Source: JBFGJY01 sp041576975
GTDB taxonomy: Bacteria > Pseudomonadota > Gammaproteobacteria > UBA4575
DNA: 18,473 bases
Assembly: GCA_041576975.1 (NCBI GenBank)
Contig: JBFGJY010000048.1
Location: 1 to 18,473, forward strand
Direction of reading: 5' to 3'
The notes below the pieces were generated by a model, which saw nothing but the letters and a program-made list of their open reading frames with translations, was not told the DNA's origin and ran no database searches. This document shows, one piece after another, positions 1 through 6,894 of the stretch (its first letter is position 1; each line of letters begins with the position of its first letter). The position numbers and the translations under genes are program-made.

Positions 1-1
1 C

Positions 2-64
2 AATTTTATAAAAACAGGATGGTCGGGCATTAAATTTGAAAACGATGCATTAGAGCCTGTTTAA
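2..64 (+). CDS. C-terminal end of an upstream gene (partial)
   Basis: An open frame enters from the left edge and ends at TAA 62-64, giving about 20 residues ending in DALEPV. The fragment is too short to assign to a family. It stops 14 bp before the DUF938 start and runs in the same direction, so the two may be cotranscribed. Only the stop and the open frame are seen; that this is a real gene is inferred from the tight spacing. Confidence 0.4.
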   Translation, partial: NFIKTGWSGIKFENDALEPV

Positions 65-78
65 TTTAAAATATATAA

Positions 79-669
79 ATGCGTAAATATTCGGAAGCAT
101 GTGAGCAAAATAAAGATCCCATTCTAGCAATTCTTAAACATGAATTTAAACACTGTACTTGTGTATTGGAAATCAGTAGTGGTACAGGGCAACATGCCGT
201 CTATTTTGCCAAACATCTTCCCCATTTAATTTGGCAACCAAGTGATTTGGCAGACAATCTAGCCAGTATTCAGGCTTGGATGGATGAAGAACAGCTGCCT
301 AATATACAAACTCCCATTGAGCTCGATGTTAGTAATCATCCATGGCCAATATCAACAAGCGATGCCATATTTACGGCCAATGCCTTTCACATTATGTCTT
401 TGGATATGGTTAAACATTTCTTTACGGGCGTGGGTGAGGTTTTGAGTGATGAAGGTATTCTGTTCGTGTATGGCCCATTTTCATATCAAGGTAAACACAC
501 CAGCCCAAGTAATGAGAATTTTGATTTATATCTTAAGCAGCGTGATCCGCTAAGCGGGGTTAAGGATTTTGTAGAGGTTGATAAATTGGCAAAGGCACAA
601 GGCCTGGTATTGCTAGAAGATTATGCTATGCCAGTAAACAATCGAAGTTTGGTGTGGCAGAAACACTAA
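79..669 (+). CDS. DUF938 family SAM-dependent methyltransferase-like protein
   Basis: This 196-residue protein has the DUF938 layout: an N-terminal segment with NKDPIL, then a Rossmann motif I (EISSGTGQHA, residues 31-40) that would bind S-adenosylmethionine, followed by WQPSD (52-56) and a later DAIFTANAFH segment. Its length is close to the usual ~200 residues of the family, so it appears complete. It has no signal peptide or membrane helix and should be cytoplasmic. The substrate of DUF938 proteins is not established, so the reaction beyond SAM-type methyl transfer is unknown. No strong Shine-Dalgarno sequence precedes the ATG; the start was chosen because the family N-terminus begins there. 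It lies 14 bp after the end of the previous frame. Confidence 0.85.
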   Translation: MRKYSEACEQNKDPILAILKHEFKHCTCVLEISSGTGQHAVYFAKHLPHLIWQPSDLADNLASIQAWMDEEQLPNIQTPIELDVSNHPWPISTSDAIFTANAFHIMSLDMVKHFFTGVGEVLSDEGILFVYGPFSYQGKHTSPSNENFDLYLKQRDPLSGVKDFVEVDKLAKAQGLVLLEDYAMPVNNRSLVWQKH

Positions 670-717
670 GCTACGGCCGCTAATCATTCGTTCCATACCA
701 TTCATCATTAATTTGAA

Positions 718-737
718 AATGTGACGCAGTTCACATT
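718..737 (+). promoter_or_regulatory. CRP/Vfr-type operator, perfect TGTGA-N6-TCACA
   Basis: The sequence AATGTGACGCAGTTCACATT is a perfect inverted repeat with 7-bp arms around a 6-bp spacer and matches the CRP consensus core exactly. It lies about 60 bp upstream of the 40-codon gene at 796. The repeat is seen directly; binding by a CRP-like cAMP receptor is inferred from known specificity. No convincing -10 element at the classical class I or class II distance could be fixed, so the sign of regulation is not determined. Confidence 0.75.
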
Positions 738-795
738 AGACAATAACCCCCCTCAAAAAGAGTTTATTAACCTAGACTAATTTAGGGAGTTGGAA

Positions 796-918
796 ATGGA
801 AGCATTTATAATAATTGCAATTCAATTTGTGGTAGTGGGTGTAACGCTGGTAGGTATGTGGCGTTTATTGAAAGAACGCGATTACTTTCATGATTCAGAA
901 ATTAGACGTCATCACTAA
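796..918 (+). CDS. Small single-pass membrane protein (40 aa), unknown function
   Basis: ATG 796 to TAA 916-918 encodes 40 residues. Residues 4-22 form one hydrophobic helix rich in Ile and Val, followed by a charged tail (RLLKERDYFHD, ending RRHH), so it is probably an inner-membrane peptide with the basic tail in the cytoplasm. An AGGGAG Shine-Dalgarno at 784-789 is well spaced from the ATG. The gene is framed by a perfect CRP-type operator upstream and a hairpin terminator 28 bp downstream, so it looks like a monocistronic transcript. I do not recognise a family. It could be a subunit or regulator of a larger membrane complex, as many bacterial small proteins are, but nothing here identifies the partner. 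Confidence 0.7.
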   Translation: MEAFIIIAIQFVVVGVTLVGMWRLLKERDYFHDSEIRRHH

Positions 919-945
919 GACAAGAAAACCTACCTGATGCATATG

Positions 946-972
946 AAGCCCGGTTTCATATCGGGCTTTTTG
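946..972 (+). terminator. Rho-independent terminator after the 40-aa gene
   Basis: AAGCCCG (946-952) pairs with CGGGCTT (962-968) across a 9-nt loop, and a run of T continues to 971. The GC-rich stem with a U-tract on the plus strand is a typical intrinsic terminator. It also lies 43 bp past the stop of the minus-strand gene ending at 1015, where the A-run on the other strand could help end that transcript. Confidence 0.85.
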
Positions 973-1014
973 TATTTCGGTAATTGCCTTTATCAAGAAT
1001 GTATAAGTAAGTAG

Positions 1015-1587
1015 TTACAGTAATGACTCAACATAACGTTCTTCATCATTTACAAGGATGGCTTTGATCCCGGCATTTCCGTACTTGTTTACTGCAACCC
1101 GAATATCTACAACTTGATTATTATCACGTCGCTCTAAATCTATGCCTTCACCTTCTGGCACAAAATAATTTTCAATTCCATATTTAACGGATACGTTTTT
1201 AACTTCTTCAGATTGTTGCGTTTCTGGGTTCCAAAAATGATCGCTAACATATTGAACTTTGCCTTTTAAGAACAACTTGTTTTTGTTTGATGAAGGTTTC
1301 TGGCGAAATACTGCAGTAGGACCCCAATATTTACCTCTTCGTTGGAGCTCTACAAAAATAATGTCGTGGCGTTCAAACGCATCAACTCCATCCAGTTCAG
1401 CAAGCTTTAGATTATTAATTACGTAATTTAGACGAACATAGTCGCCTCTAAATAAAGAGCGCGGATCAATTGGCTGTGTTTCTAAAAGAATGGGTGTGCC
1501 TGTATTTAATGTCCATTGTTTCATGCCGATCATTGAGCACAAAAACACAGTAAATATGACTAAGATAGTAACGATTCTTGCAATCAT
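1015..1587 (-). CDS. GDYXXLXY domain protein
   Basis: This 190-residue protein carries the name-giving motif GDYVRLNY (residues 48-55) preceded by DPRSLFR. Residues 3-22 form one hydrophobic segment, so the protein is membrane-anchored with the main domain probably periplasmic. In many proteobacteria such proteins are encoded directly after a DUF2157 membrane protein, and that order is kept here with a 10-bp gap. The biochemical function is not established. The frame ends in TAA and is intact, although the gene upstream of it is interrupted. No strong Shine-Dalgarno is visible, so translation may depend on coupling to the upstream frame, which could be reduced by the premature stop there. Confidence 0.85.
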   Translation of the reverse strand: MIARIVTILVIFTVFLCSMIGMKQWTLNTGTPILLETQPIDPRSLFRGDYVRLNYVINNLKLAELDGVDAFERHDIIFVELQRRGKYWGPTAVFRQKPSSNKNKLFLKGKVQYVSDHFWNPETQQSEEVKNVSVKYGIENYFVPEGEGIDLERRDNNQVVDIRVAVNKYGNAGIKAILVNDEERYVESLL

Positions 1588-1597
1588 AATGAGGGGC

Positions 1598-2494
1598 TCA
1601 ATTTGATCCTTCTATAGCATTAGTAGTGAATTTTCTACGTTGCTTCTCAAGTAAATACCCTCCAACAATAAGAATTACACCTCCTGCCATAAAGAAGAAC
1701 GATCGGTTCAATAAACTCCAGAAGGTATCGAAGTATCGAGTCATCAATGCCAACGCAAAGAAACTAAATGCTAGATTTATAAGCGTGCGATTTTGGGTAT
1801 GTGTACCAGCGAATAATAGCCACACCATGCCGGCAAAAAATAATAAATTCAGTGCAATGGCTATCCAATTAGCATATTCCCCACCCAAGAACAGATTTAA
1901 GGTTATTAAAACAACTACTGCAGCGATTAAGAATTGGCCATAGATAAAATATTTTGGTCGTTGATTTACAGAAGTGCGTATGCGATGCCACAAAGCAAGT
2001 CCGATTAAAACTACTAACGCAGCCATGGTTATTGCGAGCCAGTTAGTACTAGCCTCAGTACGGTACGAATCTTGCCAATGACGAAAGCCTCTCTGTAAAT
2101 CTGGGAAAGTCAGAACATAAAAACTAAGTAGAGCTGCAAATGCACTGTAGTTTTGAACTGGCTTAGCAAAATCATGAAAATTTTCAGTGGTGGTTAGCAA
2201 CATACCACTCAAAAATAAAGCAAGATATAGCAAAAAATAAATTTGTACTAAATAAACCTGAGTATTTTGGGCATGTTTATATTCAATACCAAAGAAGCTA
2301 AATATAGTCCAAATGATCAATGCGATTAAGGCGAGATGCAGTGCTGGCATCCAGCGTTGATAATAAATGATGGGTAAAAAACTAATCCATACGAGTAAAA
2401 ACCAAAAATGAATATGTCTAAATCCGAAATGTTCAAGGGAGGTCCATAGCACGGCTAATGCAATAGAAAGTGCTAATACTGCTTGTGACTTCAT
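1598..2494 (-). CDS. DUF2157 C-terminal piece (298 aa, possible restart)
   Basis: This is the in-frame continuation of the interrupted gene. The first Met after the stop is at 2494, ten codons downstream. The 298 residues are mostly hydrophobic helices joined by short loops and end in a basic tail (LEKQRRKF). No Shine-Dalgarno precedes this ATG, so independent translation is doubtful and would need reinitiation after the TGA. It would be read as a separate membrane protein if the stop were overlooked. The natural stop is TGA, 10 bp before the GDYXXLXY start, which shows that TGA is a genuine stop in this operon. Confidence 0.5.
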   Translation of the reverse strand: MKSQAVLALSIALAVLWTSLEHFGFRHIHFWFLLVWISFLPIIYYQRWMPALHLALIALIIWTIFSFFGIEYKHAQNTQVYLVQIYFLLYLALFLSGMLLTTTENFHDFAKPVQNYSAFAALLSFYVLTFPDLQRGFRHWQDSYRTEASTNWLAITMAALVVLIGLALWHRIRTSVNQRPKYFIYGQFLIAAVVVLITLNLFLGGEYANWIAIALNLLFFAGMVWLLFAGTHTQNRTLINLAFSFFALALMTRYFDTFWSLLNRSFFFMAGGVILIVGGYLLEKQRRKFTTNAIEGSN

Positions 2495-2524
2495 TACATA
2501 GGCAGTGAACAGACCACCCAGTGC

Positions 2525-2944
2525 TCAAAATAAAACTCCATTTGGATAATGTTCATCTATATGATAAATCTGGGCGATCAACATAATATTGGCACCAAAC
2601 AGAATTACACCAAGTACTAACAGTGCTTGTGCTAGCAGTGGTGATTTATCAGAACGTAAAAAATATCCCGCAGCCGTAAACGCGATATACATCGAACCAA
2701 CGAGAAGTATCAGCTTGGCTATTTTGGGCATCTCGGCCCAGTTGGCTGCAAAGTAGGTAATAATTCCAGAACCCAGCAGGAGCACCCCTAATATTGCAAC
2801 ACCAAAGCTTAAAAGATTAATTTGACGGTCTGGTGTTCCAACGTGTGCAAGAATTGCATCGCTATTTTCAGGAGTTACCCAACCATGTTTTTGCCAAATT
2901 GGCAGTTCTTTTCGAAGTGCCTTTAGAAATCGGGTTCGATGCAT
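2525..2944 (-). CDS. DUF2157 N-terminal piece (139 aa, ended by premature TGA)
   Basis: The first 45 residues are polar and include LPIWQKHGWVTPE, the start of a DUF2157 domain. Three or four membrane helices follow before the frame stops at GVLF. The family is normally several hundred residues long, so 139 residues is a truncated product. A TATAAT is present on the minus strand at 2956-2951, which would place a transcription start at or very near the ATG. A leaderless message is therefore possible, but no good -35 element supports it. The neighbouring intergenic region is strongly AT-rich. Confidence 0.6.
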   Translation of the reverse strand: MHRTRFLKALRKELPIWQKHGWVTPENSDAILAHVGTPDRQINLLSFGVAILGVLLLGSGIITYFAANWAEMPKIAKLILLVGSMYIAFTAAGYFLRSDKSPLLAQALLVLGVILFGANIMLIAQIYHIDEHYPNGVLF

Positions 2945-3132
2945 GCTGGTATTATATCCAATACTGACAAGCTTATATTTGATTAATATAAAAATAAATA
3001 TTTTATATATTTACGATCATATTCTAATCAATATTATGATTTAGTGTTGTGTATATTTTGTAATTGAATTCATTGCTTAAAGAATCATAGTTCTAATAAT
3101 GTAATAAGCGAAAGTTCATTAAAAAATGTATT

Positions 3133-3148
3133 ATTTGAATCTTCAAAT
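3133..3148. promoter_or_regulatory. Perfect inverted repeat upstream of the hydrolase gene
   Basis: ATTTGAATCTTCAAAT has 7-bp arms around TC and ends 24 bp before the ATG of the hydrolase gene, just upstream of its GGGGGTGA ribosome binding site. It could be an operator or a weak mRNA hairpin. The rest of the 228-bp divergent spacer (2945-3172) is very AT-rich and shows no other recognisable element. Confidence 0.35.
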
Positions 3149-3172
3149 TTCAAAAATTATTGGGGGTGAGTT

Positions 3173-4015
3173 ATGCCAAATGAGGTCGTGGTATTGGCAA
3201 TCCATGGCATGGGGGATACCTCAGCTAATTTTGCAGACAAACTAGAAAATAAACTTGCAAGTAAGTTAGGAAGCAATTGGTCAAACGTATATTTCGATAC
3301 CATTTACTATGCAAAAGTATTTCAGAATAACCAGACTCGAATATTTAACAGGATTAAGGCTTATGATGATATTGATTGGATTGCATTGAGAAAATTCTTA
3401 ATGTTTGGGTTTTCCGACGCTGCAGGTTTTGAGCGAAAACGCAGTGAACTGGGTAGTCCATATGAACAAGTGCAAGACATCATTCTGGACACGCTAGATC
3501 GTGCATATGACGCTGCCGGCAGGGAAGCAAATGTTGTACTCATTGCACACTCATTGGGTTGTCATGTGATCTCTAATTTTATTTGGGATGCACAGTCCCA
3601 AGACCCAAAATTTGGTGCTTGGAGATATGGGGGTTTTGATGATTCTCCAACGGGCTCAGACTTAGATAAGTTTCGACGACTTAAAACTCTAAAATACCTT
3701 TACTTTACCGGCTGCAATATTCCAATTTATATCGCAGGCATACCACAAAATAAAATAAAAGCTATTGCTTCTACCAGTAAAGGTTATTCTTTTAAGTGGA
3801 AAAATTTTTATGACCCAGATGACCCGTTAGGATGGCCGCTTAAGAATCTAACAGTGAAAAACATAAAACAAAGTTATAAGTTTGAGGTGAATGAAGACAA
3901 TTCTATAAATGCAGGTAGCTTAGTTAAAAGCTGGAATCCACTGAGTCATACCACCTATTGGGGTGATAATGATGTAATAAATCCGCTAGCAGATGATATT
4001 GAGAGCTTAATTTAA
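3173..4015 (+). CDS. Alpha/beta-hydrolase fold protein (lipase/esterase-like)
   Basis: The 280-residue protein begins with a strand and oxyanion-type turn, LAIHGMGD (8-15), and has the nucleophile elbow AHSLG with Ser127. Candidate acid residues lie in YDPDDPLGWP (Asp216 or Asp217), and His259 sits in LSHTTYW, completing a catalytic triad in the usual order. It has no signal peptide or membrane helix. A GGGGGTGA ribosome binding site lies at a good distance from ATG 3173. The substrate cannot be read from sequence; a lipid or other ester is likely. The next gene, 76 bp downstream on the same strand, is a peptidoglycan hydrolase, and the pairing suggests a shared role against cell envelopes. 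This is an inference only. Confidence 0.75.
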   Translation: MPNEVVVLAIHGMGDTSANFADKLENKLASKLGSNWSNVYFDTIYYAKVFQNNQTRIFNRIKAYDDIDWIALRKFLMFGFSDAAGFERKRSELGSPYEQVQDIILDTLDRAYDAAGREANVVLIAHSLGCHVISNFIWDAQSQDPKFGAWRYGGFDDSPTGSDLDKFRRLKTLKYLYFTGCNIPIYIAGIPQNKIKAIASTSKGYSFKWKNFYDPDDPLGWPLKNLTVKNIKQSYKFEVNEDNSINAGSLVKSWNPLSHTTYWGDNDVINPLADDIESLI

Positions 4016-4091
4016 TGAGCGTGATAAATTTAACTGCATTAAGCCTCATTTCCTCACAATTAAATTAGTCCAGGATCAAAGGGCTCAAAAT

Positions 4092-4841
4092 ATGCTATTG
4101 AAACTAAATAGCCGTGGCCAAAAAGTAAAACAGCTAACCAATATACTTGTTAAAAGAAAGTTTTTAGATAAGCCCACGGCTTCATATTCTCGAATTGTGA
4201 AGGCTGCTGTAGAGGAGTTCCAATCTAGACACGTTGATCCACGTGGGCACCCATTGAAAGTAGATGGAATTGTTGGTGAATTAACCTGGTGGGCGCTCAC
4301 TCATCCGAATAATACTAAACTACTTAGCAAGCCCTATAGTTCAGAATTCTTACATGTGCCACGCACTGGTGGCAGCAAAATCGGGAGAGCTGCGTTAAGA
4401 ATAGCGATTAAAGAAATGAAAAAAGGTGCGAAAGAAATTGGTCGCAATAATAGTGGTCCGTGGGTAAAAAAATATATTAATGGGCAAGTAGACTTACCAG
4501 CTAATTGGTGCGCGGGTTTTGTAAGTTGGTGTTTTAATCAAACTTCGTTTGGTATTCCGTTTAAATACAGTATGGGTGCTAGAAACATTAGGTCTCAATT
4601 CAAGAAAAATGGTTGGACATACGAAGTAGGGGAGATCATGCCAGAACCGGGGGATATCATCATTTGGTGGCGTAGACAGCGTGATGACTGGCGGGGTCAT
4701 ATAGGGTTTGTGCACCATAGCCAAGATGGGATCCTATACACTATTGAAGGCAACAAAGGTGGCTTTCCTGCTCCAGTTAGACCTTTTGACTATGTTCTTA
4801 CCAGAATCGACAAATTATTAGGATTTGGTCGTGTTCCCTAA
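4092..4841 (+). CDS. Peptidoglycan-binding and CHAP domain amidase/endopeptidase
   Basis: Residues 5-70 form a PG_binding_1 repeat (VKQLTNILV, then VDGIVGELTWWAL). Residues 125-235 form a CHAP/NlpC-like domain with Cys140 in NWCAGFVSWCF, His203 in GHIGFVHH and a possible third polar residue in IEGN (219-221); PGDIIIWW precedes the His strand as in CHAP enzymes. It would cleave peptide bonds or the amide link in peptidoglycan. The 249-residue protein has no signal peptide, unlike a housekeeping hydrolase of the periplasm. It would therefore need a dedicated secretion route or lysis, as for phage endolysins and type VI effectors. AAGGG at 4078-4082 serves as the ribosome binding site. It follows the hydrolase gene in the same direction. 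Confidence 0.85.
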   Translation: MLLKLNSRGQKVKQLTNILVKRKFLDKPTASYSRIVKAAVEEFQSRHVDPRGHPLKVDGIVGELTWWALTHPNNTKLLSKPYSSEFLHVPRTGGSKIGRAALRIAIKEMKKGAKEIGRNNSGPWVKKYINGQVDLPANWCAGFVSWCFNQTSFGIPFKYSMGARNIRSQFKKNGWTYEVGEIMPEPGDIIIWWRRQRDDWRGHIGFVHHSQDGILYTIEGNKGGFPAPVRPFDYVLTRIDKLLGFGRVP

Positions 4842-4883
4842 TATTTGTATAAGGGGCTGTTTGGATTCGAAGCAGCTATAATG

Positions 4884-6080
4884 TTATATAGAATTAAGTA
4901 ACTCTAATGCAAGCTGTTCGCGGAATATGTAGTTCACTTTCTGATTTATCATCAGTGCAAATGACGACCATTGATTATTGCGGTTTAAATAACCTGCATA
5001 GGTACTAACATTTTTAAGCGTGCCAGATTTAGCATGAATGTGAGAATTTTGTTCAGGCATAAGTTTATAGTATTGCTTAAATTTATTTAATACATCCAAA
5101 AGTTGTCTTGCACTTAATCGATTACGCATAGATAAACCCGCACCCTCTACAAGTACGTACTTTTTCCAACCAAAGTTTTTTTCAATATAGTCTGCTACTA
5201 CTAGTTGCGATTTTTCTAAAGTGGCAGGTACTCCATGTATGTGTGCACCTAGTGCTAAATAGAGCTGGTTAGCAATGAAATTGTTGGAGTACTCCAGCAT
5301 CGATTTAACGATTTGTTCTAGAGTGTGGCTATTCTTGTGTGTAATTAGGAGTTCTGAATTAGTAGGGATATGGTCACGTATAAAATTGTCACCAGTAGGC
5401 ATGCCAGTTTCACTTAGCTTGGTCTTTAGTAATTCAGAAAAATATTTTACTCCAAGATCAGCCTTGCCAAGGTTTATACGATGCGTTCCGACGGGTAAGC
5501 CATGAGATAGTTTCCTTGCTATGGGTGTTAAAGGGGTTTGAGGTTCGCTGCTGCTGACATTCTGTTGATAGATTTGTAAGTTAACGGTATTAAAATTAGC
5601 TGCAAGTGCACTGATGGGTGCATCATATGGATTAAGAGAATCGCCTTGCCCATCAATCACAATCATTTCTTCAAAGTAGCTTGTGTCAACACCAATGCCG
5701 TTTATCCCTGTAATACCAAGCTGCCTTAATTTGGCAACTATTACATCCAATTCTTCAGAAATTAAATATGGATCGCCATAACCTTTTACCCATAAGTAGT
5801 TTGTAGACGTATCAAGATAAAAATCAGTTGAAAACCGATAATCCTTTCCCCAGTAATGAAGAGCGATAAGTGCAGTAAGCACCTTTACAGTTGAAGCAGG
5901 GATGTATAATTGATCAATGTTTTTAGCATGTAACGTTTGGTTTTGAGAATCCACAACTAATAAAGAAGAAGAGGTTAGTGATTGCAGGGTTTCTAGTGGG
6001 CTAGCTGCCCAGCTTTTAGAAAAGAAAATAAACAGCACGCAATAAACAAGTATTGTGCGTGAAGTATATTTTAAGGACAT
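4884..6080 (-). CDS. dacB: D-alanyl-D-alanine carboxypeptidase/endopeptidase (PBP4, S13 family)
   Basis: All three penicillin-binding motifs are present: STVK (Ser63 as nucleophile, numbered from ATG 6080), SNN (265-267) and KSG (351-353). A signal peptide (hydrophobic about 10-21, then SKSWAA) sends it to the periplasm, where this family trims or cleaves D-Ala-containing cross-links in peptidoglycan. At 398 residues it is shorter than E. coli DacB (about 477), mainly in the region between the first two motifs. A TTG at 6083 lies directly before ATG 6080; the ATG is preferred. The gene follows the small monooxygenase gene after about 14 bp with no terminator between them, so both probably share the promoter at 6446-6474. 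Confidence 0.9.
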   Translation of the reverse strand: MSLKYTSRTILVYCVLFIFFSKSWAASPLETLQSLTSSSLLVVDSQNQTLHAKNIDQLYIPASTVKVLTALIALHYWGKDYRFSTDFYLDTSTNYLWVKGYGDPYLISEELDVIVAKLRQLGITGINGIGVDTSYFEEMIVIDGQGDSLNPYDAPISALAANFNTVNLQIYQQNVSSSEPQTPLTPIARKLSHGLPVGTHRINLGKADLGVKYFSELLKTKLSETGMPTGDNFIRDHIPTNSELLITHKNSHTLEQIVKSMLEYSNNFIANQLYLALGAHIHGVPATLEKSQLVVADYIEKNFGWKKYVLVEGAGLSMRNRLSARQLLDVLNKFKQYYKLMPEQNSHIHAKSGTLKNVSTYAGYLNRNNQWSSFALMINQKVNYIFREQLALELLNSI

Positions 6081-6094
6081 CAATCTAGACTGGA

Positions 6095-6397
6095 TTAAAG
6101 TACTACATCAAATCCCTCAAATTCAGGTTTGCCTAAATAAACTGGTTTTGCATCGCCCGCATTTGCATGTGCCTTACGGAACGCTTCGGATTTCGTCCAA
6201 GCTTCAAAGGCTTGCTTTGACTCCCAAATAGAATGTGAAGCAAACAGGCTATACTCATCGGTAGTGGGGCCGCTCAATAGATGAAATTCTTTAAAACCAG
6301 GCACCTCATCTAAAAATGTTTCACGATTCTTCCAAATTTCAAGAAAATCATCCTCGCAACCAGGAATGATTTTAAAACGATTCATTGCAACAAACAT
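6095..6397 (-). CDS. ABM-domain monooxygenase, IsdG/HmoA-like haem-degrading candidate
   Basis: A single ABM (dimeric alpha-beta barrel) domain fills the 100-residue protein. Numbered from ATG 6397 it has Asn6 (MNRFKI), Trp67 (EAWTKSEAF) and His77 (RKAHAN). The spacing matches the catalytic Asn7/Trp67/His77 of IsdG, which supports haem degradation, but the sequence could equally serve another ABM substrate. The start is decided by the ribosome binding site: AGGAG lies 8 nt before ATG 6397, whereas the longer GTG frame at 6403 would leave only 2 nt. No signal peptide is present. The gene heads a two-gene unit with dacB. Confidence 0.8.
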   Translation of the reverse strand: MFVAMNRFKIIPGCEDDFLEIWKNRETFLDEVPGFKEFHLLSGPTTDEYSLFASHSIWESKQAFEAWTKSEAFRKAHANAGDAKPVYLGKPEFEGFDVVL

Positions 6398-6445
6398 TAG
6401 CACTTCTCCTGTCTGAATTCCTGAATATAATTTTAAATTATATAA

Positions 6446-6474
6446 ATTATAAAAGTAATTGTTTAAAGTGTAAC
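6446..6474 (-). promoter_or_regulatory. Sigma-70 type promoter for the monooxygenase-dacB unit
   Basis: On the minus strand, GTTACA (6474-6469) and TATAAT (6451-6446) are separated by exactly 17 bp, pointing at the ATG at 6397 with a leader of about 40 nt. Immediately downstream, 6426-6442 is a perfect AT palindrome (TATAATTT, T, AAATTATA) that covers the likely start site and could be an operator or simply AT-rich DNA. Confidence 0.5.
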
Positions 6475-6567
6475 AGGCGCTTTATTATTCCAACTAAATA
6501 CTTGGTCTTAATATGCTTTTAAGTTAAGCAATACCTATCAATATCTTGTAAAAATGTCGACTACTAA

Positions 6568-6780
6568 TCAGTTATCGGTAGCTACCATAATACTGGAGGC
6601 TTTAATTACTGCATAAGCATCTTTGCCTGAAGATAGCTTCAAGTTTGTCGCGGATTCGTTAGTAATTATTGAAACAAGCTGCATTCCGCCTTCCAATTCA
6701 AGAATAATCTCCGAATTAACCGCGCCTGGGGTAACTTTTACAACTTTACTCTTTAGTACATTACGCGCACTTAATTTCAT
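6568..6780 (-). CDS. Molbindin-like TOBE domain protein (molybdate/tungstate binding)
   Basis: The 70-residue protein is one TOBE/Mop domain: it starts MKLSARN, continues with KVVKVTPGAVNSEIILEL and ends with AVIKASSIMVATDN, the pattern of small molbindins that oligomerise to store or buffer molybdate in the cytoplasm. The length is standard. A GAGGAAA ribosome binding site precedes the ATG by about 11 nt. It stands alone: no modABC transporter or molybdenum cofactor gene is visible in the window. It ends in TGA at its natural length, further evidence that TGA is a stop here. Confidence 0.85.
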   Translation of the reverse strand: MKLSARNVLKSKVVKVTPGAVNSEIILELEGGMQLVSIITNESATNLKLSSGKDAYAVIKASSIMVATDN

Positions 6781-6894
6781 AGTCTGTTTGTTTCCTCTAA
6801 ATTTAGATTAAGAATCACATTTTTATTTGTAAAGTATAAATAAGTTCTGCACTAAATGTTTGATTACAGTCAAATATTACGAGAATTAAACCTA

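Larger units (their letters stand above)
1598..2944 (-). pseudogene. DUF2157 membrane protein gene interrupted by an in-frame TGA
   Basis: One continuous reading frame of 449 codons runs from ATG 2944 to TGA 1598-1600, with a single internal TGA at 2527-2525. Translation around it reads HYPNGVLF, stop, ALGGLFTAYV. As I remember the family, Trp follows at this point (NGVLLWALG-type sequence), so TGG to TGA is the simplest explanation. The two halves stay in the same frame with no frameshift. Together they form an N-terminal cytoplasmic segment of about 45 residues followed by a long series of hydrophobic helices, as expected for DUF2157 proteins. The gene is either a recent nonsense pseudogene, a sequencing error, or expressed as two pieces. 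The two pieces are listed separately. Confidence 0.75.

Noticed and set aside
1626..1943. Plus-strand frame of 105 codons inside the DUF2157 gene
   Set aside because: It is antisense to the membrane helices of DUF2157 and gives a composition typical of a shadow frame.
2525..2527. TGA recoded as Trp or selenocysteine
   Set aside because: At least three intact frames in the window (ending at 1598, 6568 and 16307) end naturally in TGA, so it is a stop. The position is a family Trp, not a Cys/Sec site.
4850..4880. Hairpin between the CHAP and dacB genes as a terminator
   Set aside because: A 7-bp stem with a G-U pair is present, but neither strand carries a T-run after it.
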